Made by a program: the position numbers and the translations under genes. This document shows positions 21,530 to 30,696 of a stretch of 35,289 bases of DNA, piece by piece. Positions within the stretch are counted from its first letter, which is position 1, and every line of letters starts with the position of its first letter. The stretch lies in assembly GCA_027577415.1 (NCBI GenBank), contig JANBQS010000107.1:1-35289 (forward strand). Direction: 5' to 3'. Source of the DNA: Coemansia sp. RSA 922. Lineage: Eukaryota; Kickxellomycota; Kickxellomycetes; Kickxellales; Kickxellaceae. The notes beneath the pieces were generated by a model, which had not been told where the DNA came from, made no database searches, and was given only the letters and a program-made list of their open reading frames with translations.

Positions 21530-24436
21530 CTATCTGCGTTTGCCACGACTGCTGCTACCACCGCGACCGCGGCTACTGCTACCACCACGACCACTGCTAC
21601 CGCCACGACTACTGCTACCACCGCGACTTCCTCCCCGACTTCCACCACGGCTACCGCCCCGGCTGCCTCCACGGCTACCACCCCGACTGCCGCCTCGACC
21701 ACCCTTCTTATCATGACGACCATTCTTTTCCGCGCGCTTCTCCTGCTCCATACGAGACTTGCTGATCTGGTCTCTCGACTTGAGCTCACTCCTGGGTGAC
21801 GACTTGTCGGTCCTTGGCTTCTTCCGACTGTCGCCCTTCTTGCCACCGCCACGCCCGTTGCTGCGGCCGCCCTCCTCGTCTTTGAATTCAACGGTACCCT
21901 TATACCTATCATCAGCAACATCGCCGTCGTTGGCGGCGGTCTCCTGCTTGCGCTTCTTCAGCTTGTGCTCATAATCAAGGGCCAAGGGATCCAGAGGCTT
22001 GGCTTCAGTAACCTTTGTATGTTGGAAACGACCGGTAGCATACTTTCCAGCGGCGGCCTTACCCGAGGCATTGAGCAGCTCTTGTTCGCCAGCGCGTGGA
22101 ATGTTGACTTTGGTCTTGTCCTGCCAGTCCCGATAAGTACCAGACTTGAATGAGGCAGGGAGCATAGTGCCACTCTCAGTCTTAATGAGCTTTTTGTTGT
22201 CGGAACCAATGCCAATACCGCGAACAAAGTTCTTCTTCTTCGAGTCCCAGCGCAAGGCGTTCTTGGATTGTTTGGCGTGTTGCATGGCAAGCATGTTCTC
22301 GTTCTCGTCGCCGTTAATCGCCATGACTGCGCCCTGAGCCTTTTCGATAAAGGATCCGCCGGTACTCATAGCATAGCCCCTTTCGGTGTTAAGATCGGTC
22401 TTTGAGTACGGAATGTAAAAGTCGTCGTCGCGGTAAACGCTAGAGTTGTTGGGATTCAACAGCTTCTCCAAGTGTCCACCAGAGTTGTCGCCATCGTGAT
22501 CGGGTCCGAATCGGTCCATGGGGTCTTCTTTGTTTTCGCGCACTTGCTTTGTGTGCGAGATATACCTGTCAGACGACATACGGTAGTTCTGCATCACAAG
22601 GCTGGCTGTGGTTGTGTTCTTGACGCCGCGGTTACCAATCTCAAAAATAGTCTCGTTCGGGCGGAATCCCGACAAGTTGCGCAACATATCCATACGATGG
22701 CGCTCGTCAGGATCAATACGCGAAGCGAGGAGGAAGTGTGGCTCAGCGAACGACTCGGCCAGCTGGATCTCCTTTGCGCGCTTATAGCTCTCGCTAGCCG
22801 CAGACTGCTTACTCTTACGATAGAGCTTTGCACCGTTGAGAGCAGTCTTTTGCTGGCCCTCAATGTTGATGTTACCCGCAATAGCCTGGTCGACCCACTC
22901 CTTGTCCATCATCGTAAGCTCTAGAGGGAACTGGCCCATGACAATCTCCTTATTGAAGCTCGGCTCGCGCGAGTTCTTGGCATACACCGATGTGCCCAAG
23001 TGGAGCGGGCGACCGAGGAACAGCTGTAGATCCAAGACATGGGGAAGCTCGTCAGAGGTGACCAGAGAGTAAGCCCAACCACGGCGACCAGCACGAGCTA
23101 CACGACCAACGCGATGGACAAAGACTTTGCTTGAATCGACGAAATCGTAGTTGATGACGTTCTCCAAGATGGGGATATCAATACCACGAGCCGCAACATC
23201 CGTGACCACCAGCACTTGGGTCTTGCCGGCAGTGAAACGGGCGATCTGGATTTTACGGGCAGACTGGTCAAGCGAACCATAGATGTGCGACACGGCAAAC
23301 CCAAACTCTGTCAGCAAACCGTTAAGGTACTCGACGTGATGCTTAGTCGAGACAAAAACGATGGTCTGGCAACGCGGTGCATCGCCGTCCCTCTTTGGCT
23401 TGCTGCCGGATGGCCGGCTACCGAACCGTCGCCAGGCCTGGCTCTTGATAGTTTTATCAGAGTTCACTGGAGCGCCAACAATGTCACGGAGAAGGTAAAT
23501 CAGAGCGCCGTCCTTTTCGTCGTTCTTGACGTTGAAGAACGCCATTTCCAAGTCCTGGCTGATCTTGGACTCGACGTCCAGTCGGATCAGCTCGGGGTCC
23601 TGCAATCCAGCCTTGGCAAAGTCTACCAGGGTGCTGGGGAGCGTCGCCGAAAACAACAGTGTCTGTCGGTTAGCCGCCAGACGGCCCAAGATCTCGTGCA
23701 GCTGGACCGAGAAGCCAAGCTCAAACAACCGATCGGCTTCATCAAAGACGATATACTCGATCGTCGACAAGTCCAGACTCATTTCAACGACCAAGTGCAA
23801 AAGACGACCGGGCGTAGCAATAATGATATCGGGGTTAGACGCCATGATACCGAACTGGTCATCCATACTATCACCACCGACAATAGGCACGGCTCTCAGG
23901 TCAGTGTACTTAACCAGCTCCTTTGTCACTTGATGAGTCTGCAAGGCAAGTTCGCGACTCGGCGAGAGTACGATAGCGCGGGAGCCAACTTTGGCTGAAT
24001 GGCCCTTGAGTCGGTTAATCATTGGAATGAGGAACGCCGCGGTCTTTCCCGAACCCGTACGCGCCATACCAACGACATCGCGGCCTTGCATAATCACTGG
24101 AATGGCCTTGCGCTGGATCGGCGTCGGCACTTTGAACCCCTTGTTCATGACAGCGCGGAATAGCGGAGGGTGGAGTCCCATGGACTGGAATCCGCCAGAC
24201 TTTTTGCTCTTGCGGTTCTGCGCTTGCACTGAACGCTGGATCATGTCTGTCTCGCTCTCGTCAGATGTCTCGCCATCCACAGCCATATCCAGTTCGCTGC
24301 GAGCTGTTGTGCCCGTCTGCTTGGTCTTCTTCGCCTTAACCACTGTGTCGCCCGACTTGGGGATAAGCGACGACGTCAGATCAAACTCGACGTCGCTGTC
24401 AGAGTCGTCAGCCATATCGCGCTTGTTGCTCGGCAT
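21530..24436 (-). CDS. DBP10: DEAD-box RNA helicase DBP10 (DDX54), 60S biogenesis
   Basis: Single exon of 968 residues. The helicase core shows the Q-motif region GFQSMGLHPPLFRAV (82-96), motif I ARTGSGKT (125-132), DEAD (232-235), SAT (263-265), and HRVGRVARAG (441-450). A basic insert at about 328-355 (SQAWRRFGSRPSGSKPKR) sits before motif IV, as in DBP10/DDX54. The DBP10 C-terminal domain is recognised from SSVYRDDDFYIPY. The tail is basic and ends with an SRGG repeat. Family knowledge: a nucleolar helicase acting on pre-60S particles. It converges on the chitin synthase (87 bp between stops) and diverges from RFC3 over 267 bp. The ATG at 24436 was chosen because an acidic, Ser-rich leader follows, as in homologues. 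Confidence 0.95.
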   Translation of the reverse strand: MPSNKRDMADDSDSDVEFDLTSSLIPKSGDTVVKAKKTKQTGTTARSELDMAVDGETSDESETDMIQRSVQAQNRKSKKSGGFQSMGLHPPLFRAVMNKGFKVPTPIQRKAIPVIMQGRDVVGMARTGSGKTAAFLIPMINRLKGHSAKVGSRAIVLSPSRELALQTHQVTKELVKYTDLRAVPIVGGDSMDDQFGIMASNPDIIIATPGRLLHLVVEMSLDLSTIEYIVFDEADRLFELGFSVQLHEILGRLAANRQTLLFSATLPSTLVDFAKAGLQDPELIRLDVESKISQDLEMAFFNVKNDEKDGALIYLLRDIVGAPVNSDKTIKSQAWRRFGSRPSGSKPKRDGDAPRCQTIVFVSTKHHVEYLNGLLTEFGFAVSHIYGSLDQSARKIQIARFTAGKTQVLVVTDVAARGIDIPILENVINYDFVDSSKVFVHRVGRVARAGRRGWAYSLVTSDELPHVLDLQLFLGRPLHLGTSVYAKNSREPSFNKEIVMGQFPLELTMMDKEWVDQAIAGNINIEGQQKTALNGAKLYRKSKQSAASESYKRAKEIQLAESFAEPHFLLASRIDPDERHRMDMLRNLSGFRPNETIFEIGNRGVKNTTTASLVMQNYRMSSDRYISHTKQVRENKEDPMDRFGPDHDGDNSGGHLEKLLNPNNSSVYRDDDFYIPYSKTDLNTERGYAMSTGGSFIEKAQGAVMAINGDENENMLAMQHAKQSKNALRWDSKKKNFVRGIGIGSDNKKLIKTESGTMLPASFKSGTYRDWQDKTKVNIPRAGEQELLNASGKAAAGKYATGRFQHTKVTEAKPLDPLALDYEHKLKKRKQETAANDGDVADDRYKGTVEFKDEEGGRSNGRGGGKKGDSRKKPRTDKSSPRSELKSRDQISKSRMEQEKRAEKNGRHDKKGGRGGSRGGSRGGSRGGSRGGSRGGSRGGSSSRGGSSGRGGSSSRGRGGSSSRGKRR
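21536..21706 (-). repeat. SRGG tandem repeats at the DBP10 C-terminus
   Basis: Twelve-base coding units give six SRGG copies, followed by SSSRGG/SSGRGG variants (residues about 911-968), ending GKRR. RGG-type tails bind RNA and are targets of arginine methylation (family knowledge). The nucleotide units are imperfect, so the protein repeat is better conserved than the DNA. The other strand shows a Thr/Ala frame that is only a by-product. Confidence 0.85.
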
Positions 24437-24703
24437 TGCGTGAAATATAATATTAGGAAAAAGGCAAGACTAAACACACACTGAAGAGTAGCAATTGGCA
24501 TTCTCGCTTAAAAAAAAATGTAAACCTCTAAAAAAAAAAATAGTTCTGCCCACTAATCCGATCACCATGTTGATAGATTAACTGGATGATGTGTTCGCGT
24601 TTGGCGTCAACGGCCCGCAGCCAAAAAATCTAATTTACTTTTCCTTTTTTGTTGCCTCAAGATTTCGTCAATTTATTTACATTTTTCTGCAATCTTTACC
24701 GCA
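24437..24703. promoter_or_regulatory. Divergent promoter DBP10 / RFC3
   Basis: A 267-bp gap between two start codons with two poly(A) runs (about 24510-24540) and T-rich tracts before RFC3. No known motif was identified beyond these. Confidence 0.45.
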
Positions 24704-25756
24704 ATGACCGAGTCTATGGATATCGACGGCGTTCTGCCAACATCCTCGAGTAGCAAGGGCAAACAGCCCGAGCTATCGACAGGTGGAGACAACCTTCCCT
24801 GGGTAGAAAAGTACCGGCCCTCATCACTGGACGAGCTAGTCTCCCAACGCGACATAGTCGACACGCTCCAGAGGTTCATCGACGACGGCAAACTCCCTCA
24901 CCTCCTCTTCTACGGGCCACCAGGCACAGGCAAGACGACGACGATTCTAGCCATAGCGCGCAAACTCTACGGAGGCAAAAACATGGGCAGCATGGTCCTA
25001 GAACTAAACGCCTCTGATGACCGTGGTATTGACGTGATCCGCGACCAGATAAAAACATTTGCCAGTACCCGCACTGTATTCAGCTCTGGCCTCAAACTCG
25101 TTATTCTAGATGAAGCTGATGCCATGACCACGCCCGCTCAGGCCGCTCTTCGTCGTGTGATTGAAAAGTACACGATGAATGTGAGGTTTTGTATTATTTG
25201 CAATTACGTCAGTAAGATTATCCCCGCTGTACAGTCGCGTTGCACTAGGTTTCGGTTTGCCCCGCTTCGGCTCTCTGACATCAACAGTCGTTTGGATATG
25301 ATTGTTGAGAGAGAGGGGGTTAATATTTCAGAGGATGGTAAGAACGCGCTCATTAGGCTGTCGGCTGGAGATATGCGTCGTGTTTTGAACGTTCTTCAGG
25401 CTTGTCATGCTGCCTATGATCGCATAGATTGTGGAGAGGTCTATGCGTGTACGGGACAGCCTAGTCCCGAGGACATTAAGCGTATTGTTGACTGGATGCT
25501 GAATGACGAGTTCCACGTTGCGTTGTCGAATATTGTTGCGCTGAAACGCGATAAGGGTCTGGCGTTACAGGACATTATCTCGGAGCTTACGCCGTTCGTT
25601 AATAATGTCGATTTCCCGCCGGTTACTCGCGTTTATTTGCTGGAACAGTTGGCAGAGATAGAGAGTCATATGGCAGTGGGATCGACTGAAAAGATCCAGC
25701 TATCGGCGTTGGTCGGTACATTCAAGATCGGGATAGAGTTGGCTAGCGGAAACTAG
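24704..25756 (+). CDS. RFC3: Replication factor C small subunit (yeast RFC3 / human RFC5)
   Basis: Single exon, 350 residues, close to the yeast 340. After a Ser-rich leader the clamp-loader AAA+ core begins at LPWVEKYRPSSLDELV (31-46). Walker A is GPPGTGKT (71-78), LNASDDRGID follows (101-110), Walker B is LDEADAM (135-141), and the arginine-finger motif SRC is at 178-180 within QSRCTRFRF. The sequences LNASDDRGIDVIRDQIKTFA and ICNYVSKIIPAVQSRC are diagnostic of the RFC3/RFC5 subunit rather than RFC2 or RFC4. Family knowledge: it is part of the five-subunit clamp loader that opens PCNA on primer-template DNA, and of the alternative Rad24, Ctf18 and Elg1 complexes. It converges on the dolichyl phosphatase gene with 77 bp between stops. 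Confidence 0.95.
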   Translation: MTESMDIDGVLPTSSSSKGKQPELSTGGDNLPWVEKYRPSSLDELVSQRDIVDTLQRFIDDGKLPHLLFYGPPGTGKTTTILAIARKLYGGKNMGSMVLELNASDDRGIDVIRDQIKTFASTRTVFSSGLKLVILDEADAMTTPAQAALRRVIEKYTMNVRFCIICNYVSKIIPAVQSRCTRFRFAPLRLSDINSRLDMIVEREGVNISEDGKNALIRLSAGDMRRVLNVLQACHAAYDRIDCGEVYACTGQPSPEDIKRIVDWMLNDEFHVALSNIVALKRDKGLALQDIISELTPFVNNVDFPPVTRVYLLEQLAEIESHMAVGSTEKIQLSALVGTFKIGIELASGN

Positions 25757-25796
25757 TTCTTATATATTTCCGTTACATAGTGCTACAAATGCATTT

Positions 25797-25815
25797 TATT
25801 TTTATTTTTATTTTT
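25797..25815 (-). terminator. Clustered poly(A) signals for CWH8
   Basis: On the minus strand this tract reads as overlapping AATAAA/AAATAAAA units, starting about 19 nt beyond the dolichyl phosphatase stop. It lies in the 77-bp gap with convergent RFC3. Confidence 0.4.
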
Positions 25816-25833
25816 GTCAGAAGTTCAGAAGAG

Positions 25834-26517
25834 TTACTTTATTTTTTCCTTTTTGACGCTCTGTGATAAACGATATTCAGCTAGTGCTATATCTGGTACA
25901 CCTCGTGAGTCGCGGATTAATAGCCATTGGCAAATAAATGTATCCAATAGCTTTTCTACCAGTCCACTTGGATACAAAACATACTCGACAAGCCAGTACC
26001 AGACCAATCCCGCGACAAGACCAACCATTCCACCTGCCAGTACCTGAATCACCGTGTGATACCCCAAATACACTCTCGAGGCAGCCACCAAGACGCCCAG
26101 CACCGCGGCACCCATCTGAACAGCCCTCTTGTGTATAACGTTGGTGGATATGCGGGTTTCGAGATACACTGTCGAGAACATGACAAAGAACCCCATGAAC
26201 TGCGCATGGCTAGATGGCATCCCGTATCCGTCGCCGAGATGTAAGTGGGGCCGCTCTTCGCGAATAATCTGCTTGAGTACGAGGTTAAACGCTTCATTTA
26301 GGAGCTGACCGGAGAGTAGTAAGATACCTGCTATTTCGCGTCTACTGAGTATAATGGTTGCTTCCATTACTATCAGGAAGATCGGGAATAGACTGGCTAA
26401 TGCCAAAGCCATGCCTATGTGGTCTCCATCGCTGTATTGAAAGTGCGTCAGCCCAAACGACCGTAGTTCTGTACAAGCCGTAAATGTACCACCATGGCGG
26501 TCGTTTCCACTAGTCAT
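25834..26517 (-). CDS. CWH8: Dolichyl pyrophosphate phosphatase (DOLPP1/Cwh8)
   Basis: Single exon, 227 residues, with about four hydrophobic segments. The PAP2/lipid phosphatase motifs are complete: KQIIREERP (82-90), YGMPSSHAQF (98-107) and SRVYLGYHTVIQVLAG (147-162), with the catalytic histidines at 104 and 154. The segment FGLTHFQYSDGDHIGMALAL is typical of the dolichyl diphosphatase branch. Family knowledge: it acts in the ER membrane with its active site on the lumenal side, and recycles dolichyl pyrophosphate released by N-glycosylation. The start at 26517 is the first ATG after an AT-rich leader. RPL11 lies upstream on the same strand. Confidence 0.93.
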   Translation of the reverse strand: MTSGNDRHGGTFTACTELRSFGLTHFQYSDGDHIGMALALASLFPIFLIVMEATIILSRREIAGILLLSGQLLNEAFNLVLKQIIREERPHLHLGDGYGMPSSHAQFMGFFVMFSTVYLETRISTNVIHKRAVQMGAAVLGVLVAASRVYLGYHTVIQVLAGGMVGLVAGLVWYWLVEYVLYPSGLVEKLLDTFICQWLLIRDSRGVPDIALAEYRLSQSVKKEKIK

Positions 26518-26653
26518 GATTCCAAAAAAAAAATTGTATTACACACGAATATTACGAATAATACTGTGCACAAAGCTTGGAACCACAAAATCAACATATC
26601 CATAAAGACAAAAGTATGGTTAGAGATAGTACCAAGCACATAAACATGGGTAT

Positions 26654-26659
26654 TTTATT
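26654..26659 (-). terminator. Poly(A) signal AATAAA for RPL11
   Basis: AATAAA on the minus strand, 53-58 nt beyond the RPL11 stop, ahead of the downstream CWH8 start region. Confidence 0.4.
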
Positions 26660-26711
26660 CAAGAGTCAAGGGGGGCTGGATAGAACTAGTTAGATGAGGC
26701 GCATCATCAAT

Positions 26712-27248
26712 TTACTTCTGGAGGACAATACCGTCGAACTTCTTCTTGTACCACTCAATGGTCTCGAGCTTGTTGATACGGTGGGGGGCACCAATACGGC
26801 TGGGAGCGTGCTTGCGGCGAGAGACACGGAATCCGGGGCGACCCATGACAACGTAAAAGTCCATACCGAAAATACCAATGCTAGTATCGTACTTGATACC
26901 AAGATCGATATGCTCCTGGATACCGAAACCAAAGTTGCCGGTAGCCGAAAAGTTACGAGCACGGAGCTCATACTCCTTAACCTTCAATCCACGCTCAAGG
27001 ATCTCCTCAGCCTTGGGGCCACGGATGGTAACGTGAGTAGCGATCTTCTCGTTACGACGGATACCGAAAGTACGCACGGTGTAACGCGCCTTCGAGTCAA
27101 TTGGGCTCTGTCCGCTGAGCTCCTCGAGAACCTTGCGGGCACGAGTCAGACGATCACCAGACTCTCCAACCGAGATGTTGAGAACGAGCTTCTCAATCTT
27201 TAGCTCGCGCATGCAGTCAGACGGCTTTGCGGTAGGTTGCTCGGCAGA
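26712..27248 (-). CDS. RPL11: 60S ribosomal protein L11 (uL5), main exon
   Basis: The exon encodes the whole conserved protein, from [20 protein letters not shown] through [18 protein letters not shown] and [18 protein letters not shown] to the end, all diagnostic of eukaryotic L11. Upstream of that methionine the frame continues as [12 protein letters not shown] to an acceptor (CGCGTAG, 27251-27249), matching the short N-terminal arm that follows the initiator Met in homologues. The ATG is therefore expected on a tiny first exon, common in ribosomal protein genes. The best candidate is ATG at 27527-27525 followed by GTGCGT (276-nt intron with TACTAAT inside), which would give MSAEQPT and 179 residues. 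This first exon is inference. L11 joins 5S rRNA and L5 in the central protuberance. Confidence 0.9.
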   Translation of the reverse strand, partial: SAEQPTAKPSDCMRELKIEKLVLNISVGESGDRLTRARKVLEELSGQSPIDSKARYTVRTFGIRRNEKIATHVTIRGPKAEEILERGLKVKEYELRARNFSATGNFGFGIQEHIDLGIKYDTSIGIFGMDFYVVMGRPGFRVSRRKHAPSRIGAPHRINKLETIEWYKKKFDGIVLQK

Positions 27249-27325
27249 CTACGCGTTATAAAAACAAGTCCGAGAAGGTTACGTCCCCCGCGTTCATACA
27301 AAGCAATAGTAAGATTTAGACAGAA

Positions 27326-27658
27326 TTAGTAAACAAATTGCCCATTTACAAATTTGAAATTCAAAATGGAATGCGAATTTCGTATTCGGCATTTGTTAAA
27401 CTGAGTGGCTGGAATGACAATAATAGCGTATCCATTACGAGCTATTAGTTGTTGAATCCATCCATCATACGGGAAGCGTATCCATCCGTCGAATCCATCT
27501 TCGTTTAATCTATGTAGTACGCACCATGGTTGAAATTTCCCAGCAAAATTTAAATATAGTATTGGATGAAATTTTTGGAGGCAGGACTGGGAGCTTGGCT
27601 GTATACCTCTCACTTGTGCTTCAACGTGCTCAGAGACAAAGCGCACAAGATTAATCAC
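27326..27658 (-). CDS. Unassigned 110-codon reading frame
   Basis: A minus-strand ATG-to-stop frame in AT-rich DNA upstream of RPL11. The product is moderately hydrophobic and aromatic, with short segments such as FDGWIRFPYDGWIQQL; I recognise no domain. It overlaps the proposed RPL11 first intron and the RPL11 promoter region, which argues against an independent gene. It may be a relic belonging to the adjacent degraded AAA/nuclease region, a chance frame, or a lineage-specific small protein. Confidence 0.25.
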   Translation of the reverse strand: MINLVRFVSEHVEAQVRGIQPSSQSCLQKFHPILYLNFAGKFQPWCVLHRLNEDGFDGWIRFPYDGWIQQLIARNGYAIIVIPATQFNKCRIRNSHSILNFKFVNGQFVY

Positions 27659-27840
27659 GGCGTGATCAAATCAAAGACATTATTGATGATGACCAGCCGC
27701 GCGCGCTAAGGTTTTGGTCAGAAAAATGTGCACACGCACGATCACAGGAACTAGGGCTTTCATGTAAGCCAATCCGCCGTAAATCCAGTAGCAGCGCTAC
27801 ACACAGAAGCTTTAGAGTAAAGAGAGTATATTGTTATATT

Positions 27841-29487
27841 GGTGTTATTTTTGTGAAAGACAACTAATGCCTTGCCGACATTAATATATTTGGAGTTTGA
27901 TAATGAATGTATATAGCTTGGTATTGTGGCGGGTGCCCTCAATGTTCCTCTAAAAGCTGGAGGATCTGGACTCAATAACGTCGAGACATTCTTGGCACAC
28001 ACTGACGTCTCACGACCTATTCACAAACCAAATATTAACTCACAACTTAAGCCTTACCCCAATGCCAGCACGAGCAACAACCCACTGCTGATGCATTTAA
28101 TTTGACAGTGAATAATGCTTAAGGCCTTGTCAGAGCTTACATAGACCAACTTACGTAAAGTGTACTCCTTGGGTTATCCTCAGCAGAGCTAGCAGAGCTT
28201 AAGCTGACGATGATGGCGCACTGCATACGGAGCTACGACGGATATACGTATGGAGAGCAGCCAGTTGTTTTTAACACCTACTGCGTTTTAAAATTTTTTA
28301 AAACGCTGGGTGAGCACATTCATGTGCCAATGGTTAGACCTAGTGCGCACTACTACTGGTCGCAGACTGGTACTATGACAATGATTCGCTCGTTGCGTGC
28401 CGACAATGTTGACAAATTCCGTGGTTATGTCGATCGTCTATCTCGCGAGTATGTGCAACGGCACTCATTTTTGCATGGCGGCAAGTCGGCTACAGGCGTT
28501 TTGGCTGCGAAACTCGCAGATTTGAACATCGACAGTCAGACCAGCAGCTTGGCGCAGTATGAAGATGAGCCTTTGCCTTTCAAAACCGACAGCAGCCTCA
28601 AAGAGCTTGCCAAAACTTGTTACGACGAGGGCCGTAGTAGCTTAGCCAACTGGGGTTCGAGCGACCTATCTGTGGATGTCGTATTTCGGTATCTATACCA
28701 GGCCGGATACTTGACGCCAAGGGAAAACGGAGCTCTGGGCATTCCCAACGAGGACGTATTTCACGCGTTCCAGACCGAGGCTGAGTCCATATTTTCTGCA
28801 TCAGGCATTGCTGGAACTATCCTGGATCCGACCTTTCGAGCGATTGGGATTGGCACTGGGGATTTTGTCTTGCTTGCGAATTATATCAGCAGTAGCCTGG
28901 TCACCAGCGTGCGGGTCAGTAAAGCCAGTCTGCGAGAGGATTACTACCATGGCCTGCTACAGGCGTTGCTAGCGCCGCTACGCTTCTATGGTTTTAGTCA
29001 AAGGGTTCAATCTCTTTCAGAGGGCGGGTTATCTGACCTTGAGTTAGTACCCCCGAGAAACGGCGGCCATTTGCCTGGCGATACACAGGTCGAAAAGTCA
29101 GCTCGGCCATATGTCATCTTTGAGTTAAAGAGGCTTGACGACAAGAGCAAAGTGACACATGCGGCTGCGATGACTGAAGCGAATCGAAAGAAGGTCCTGG
29201 CGAAGGCAGAAAAGTTGTGTAAGGACGCCATGGCACAAATTGATGAGCGATACAAGCGATCCATATATGCTCACGCGAATGGCAGCTCGGCGCTCTACTT
29301 TGTTGGATTGACTTTCTGGCGCCAGCGCTTTCTCATGCATGTGTCTCGTCGCATCCCTGGATCCAATGGCGCCGACATTTCTATCTGGACTAAACAGGCG
29401 TATGAGGAGAGCGAGTTCAAGAATATGAATACTAACAGTGTGCGGATTTCGATAAAAGGTGGCAATCTTATAGCTAATAGCATTTAA
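27841..29487 (+). pseudogene. Decayed AAA-ATPase-like / PD-(D/E)XK nuclease (DUF1703-type) gene
   Basis: From 28159 a frame runs 442 codons to the stop at 29485-29487; its first ATG is at 28210. It begins inside the ATPase-like domain (LSSAELAEL, SYDGYTYGEQ...VFNTY, YYWSQTG) and continues into a full PD-(D/E)XK nuclease domain: DYYHGLLQALL, GGLSDLEL (Asp276 counted from 28210), VIFELK (Glu305, Lys307) and AMAQIDERY. The part that should precede it is present only in pieces: 27920-28102 in another frame (GALNVPLKAGGSGLNNVETF, ending in a stop) and a weaker piece at 27841-27897 with an internal stop. The P-loop end is missing. I conclude a broken 5' half with an intact nuclease half. A strongly spliced gene is less likely, because good splice sites are absent at the frame changes. 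Such genes are numerous in Kickxellomycotina and in bacteria; function is unknown. Confidence 0.65.
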
Positions 29488-29519
29488 CAAATAGCATTTT
29501 AAACAAATATCATTTAAAC
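29476..29519. repeat. Three tandem copies of a 13-16-bp AT-rich unit
   Basis: Units at 29476-29488, 29489-29504 and 29505-29519 share the form AAATAGCATTTAAAC with small changes. The first copy contains the stop codon of the nuclease-like frame, so the repeat spans the gene end. It looks like local slippage or remains of an insertion. Confidence 0.65.
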
Positions 29520-30120
29520 AAATTTGAGGTATTGACTCAGGGAGGGCTCTCTGGGTAGATTAAATATTATCTTTATAATAATTGGACAAAGAGAAACTCA
29601 TTCTAGTATCACGCCCTTTCGCTCAACAAGAGTCAGACCGTGGATCAAGTAGAAACCATTCATTGGCTCGGTTCGGACTACAGCTCATCAACTGGTGAGT
29701 CTGCGATCGTCGCTCGAGTCCTGTGTTAGTATTCCAAGAAGATATTCCGAGAGGACAGACTTGCAGTGCACACATATAAAACACAATAATCTAAATAAAA
29801 AAGTTCAAGATTATAGTCGGCTAGGTTTTCAAAATTGTGACATTTGGCGTGAAGAAAGTATAGAGTAAACATGCCTTACAAGTCTCCTGTTTGCGTTCTA
29901 CCAGATGACATTTGGCCTTTTAGACAAAATCATTTGATACCCTCAGGCTCTATATTTTGTCAGGTAGAATTTCCAATTTTGTAACGTTTCCAGATGTATG
30001 GCAGATAACTTTTGTGTTGTAGTTGCCCATATGTTTAAGTTGCCTCAACTCGGGGGAATAAACCAATCCTATCACTCAACAACCACTTTTTTTTAGCATC
30101 ACTATTATTTTCATCTCATA
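29488..30120. other. Gap between nuclease relic and acetyltransferase
   Basis: A 633-bp AT-rich gap. Apart from the tandem units at its start, it holds a GC-richer island at 29607-29726 that stays open for 40 codons on the plus strand (with TIHWLGSDYSSSTGESAI) and ends in TAG; I cannot assign it. The last 100 bp are T-rich and form the likely promoter of the acetyltransferase gene. No tRNA fits: a weak A-box/B-box-like pair near 29675-29720 is too closely spaced. Confidence 0.4.
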
Positions 30121-30696
30121 ATGACCACTCCATTAAATCTCGTATTCCGGTGCCTGCGCTCCACCTCCGAAGTACGTGTCGCGCACGGTTTAGAGTCTGC
30201 TTGCTACTCTTCAGACGAGGGCGCCAGTTTAGAAACCATGCTGTACCGATACAAGCACGCGCAACATCTATTCTTGGGTGCATTCAGCGGCCAAACTCTC
30301 GTAGGCTATATCATGGCAACACAGGCCTCGGAGCCACTAGTCACGCACAAATCTATGAGTGCTCATGATCCACAGGGCACTACGGTGTGTATACACTCGG
30401 TGTGTGTGAGTCCGCAGTGGCAGCGACAGGGAGTAGCGTCTATGTTACTGAAAAAGTACACAGAGATGATAAAACCCTGCAAGGATATTAAGAGACTGGC
30501 GATGCTATCGCGCATGGATCTGGTGCCATTGTATCAGCGCAACGGGTACCAATGTCTCGGACCATCAAATGTAACCCATGGTAAGTATAATACATGGAAT
30601 GTTATAGCAGTGTTGATGGAATACTAACAAAAAAATGATTGTATTTTTATTTTGGTAGGTTCGGAAAAGTGGTATGACTGTATTCTCGATATTTAG
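30121..30696 (+). CDS. AANAT-like GNAT N-acetyltransferase (PAA1-like)
   Basis: Two exons, 30121-30580 and 30659-30696, encode 165 residues. The 78-nt intron has donor GTAAGT, a TACTAAC branch site near 30632 and acceptor GGTAG; splicing gives the C-terminus THGSEKWYDCILDI, matching the conserved 'HG...W' end of fungal and animal arylalkylamine N-acetyltransferases. Reading through the intron would instead give an unrelated 15-residue end. The GNAT fold is recognised from ESACYSSDEGASLE, YRYKHAQHLFLGAF, and the acetyl-CoA loop VSPQWQRQGVASMLL. Family knowledge: these enzymes acetylate small amines such as polyamines, tryptamine or serotonin with acetyl-CoA in the cytosol; the substrate here is unknown. 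Its stop is only 33 bp from the stop of convergent URB1. Confidence 0.88.

Noticed and set aside
21524..21799. Thr/Ala-repeat frame opposite the DBP10 tail
   Set aside because: It is the antisense reading of the SRGG codons.
29665..29726. tRNA-like A-box and B-box pair (CAGCTCATCAACTGGTGAG ... GCTCGAGTCC)
   Set aside because: Only about 13 nt separate the D-arm-like part from the T-arm-like part, leaving no room for an anticodon arm; the acceptor stem does not pair.
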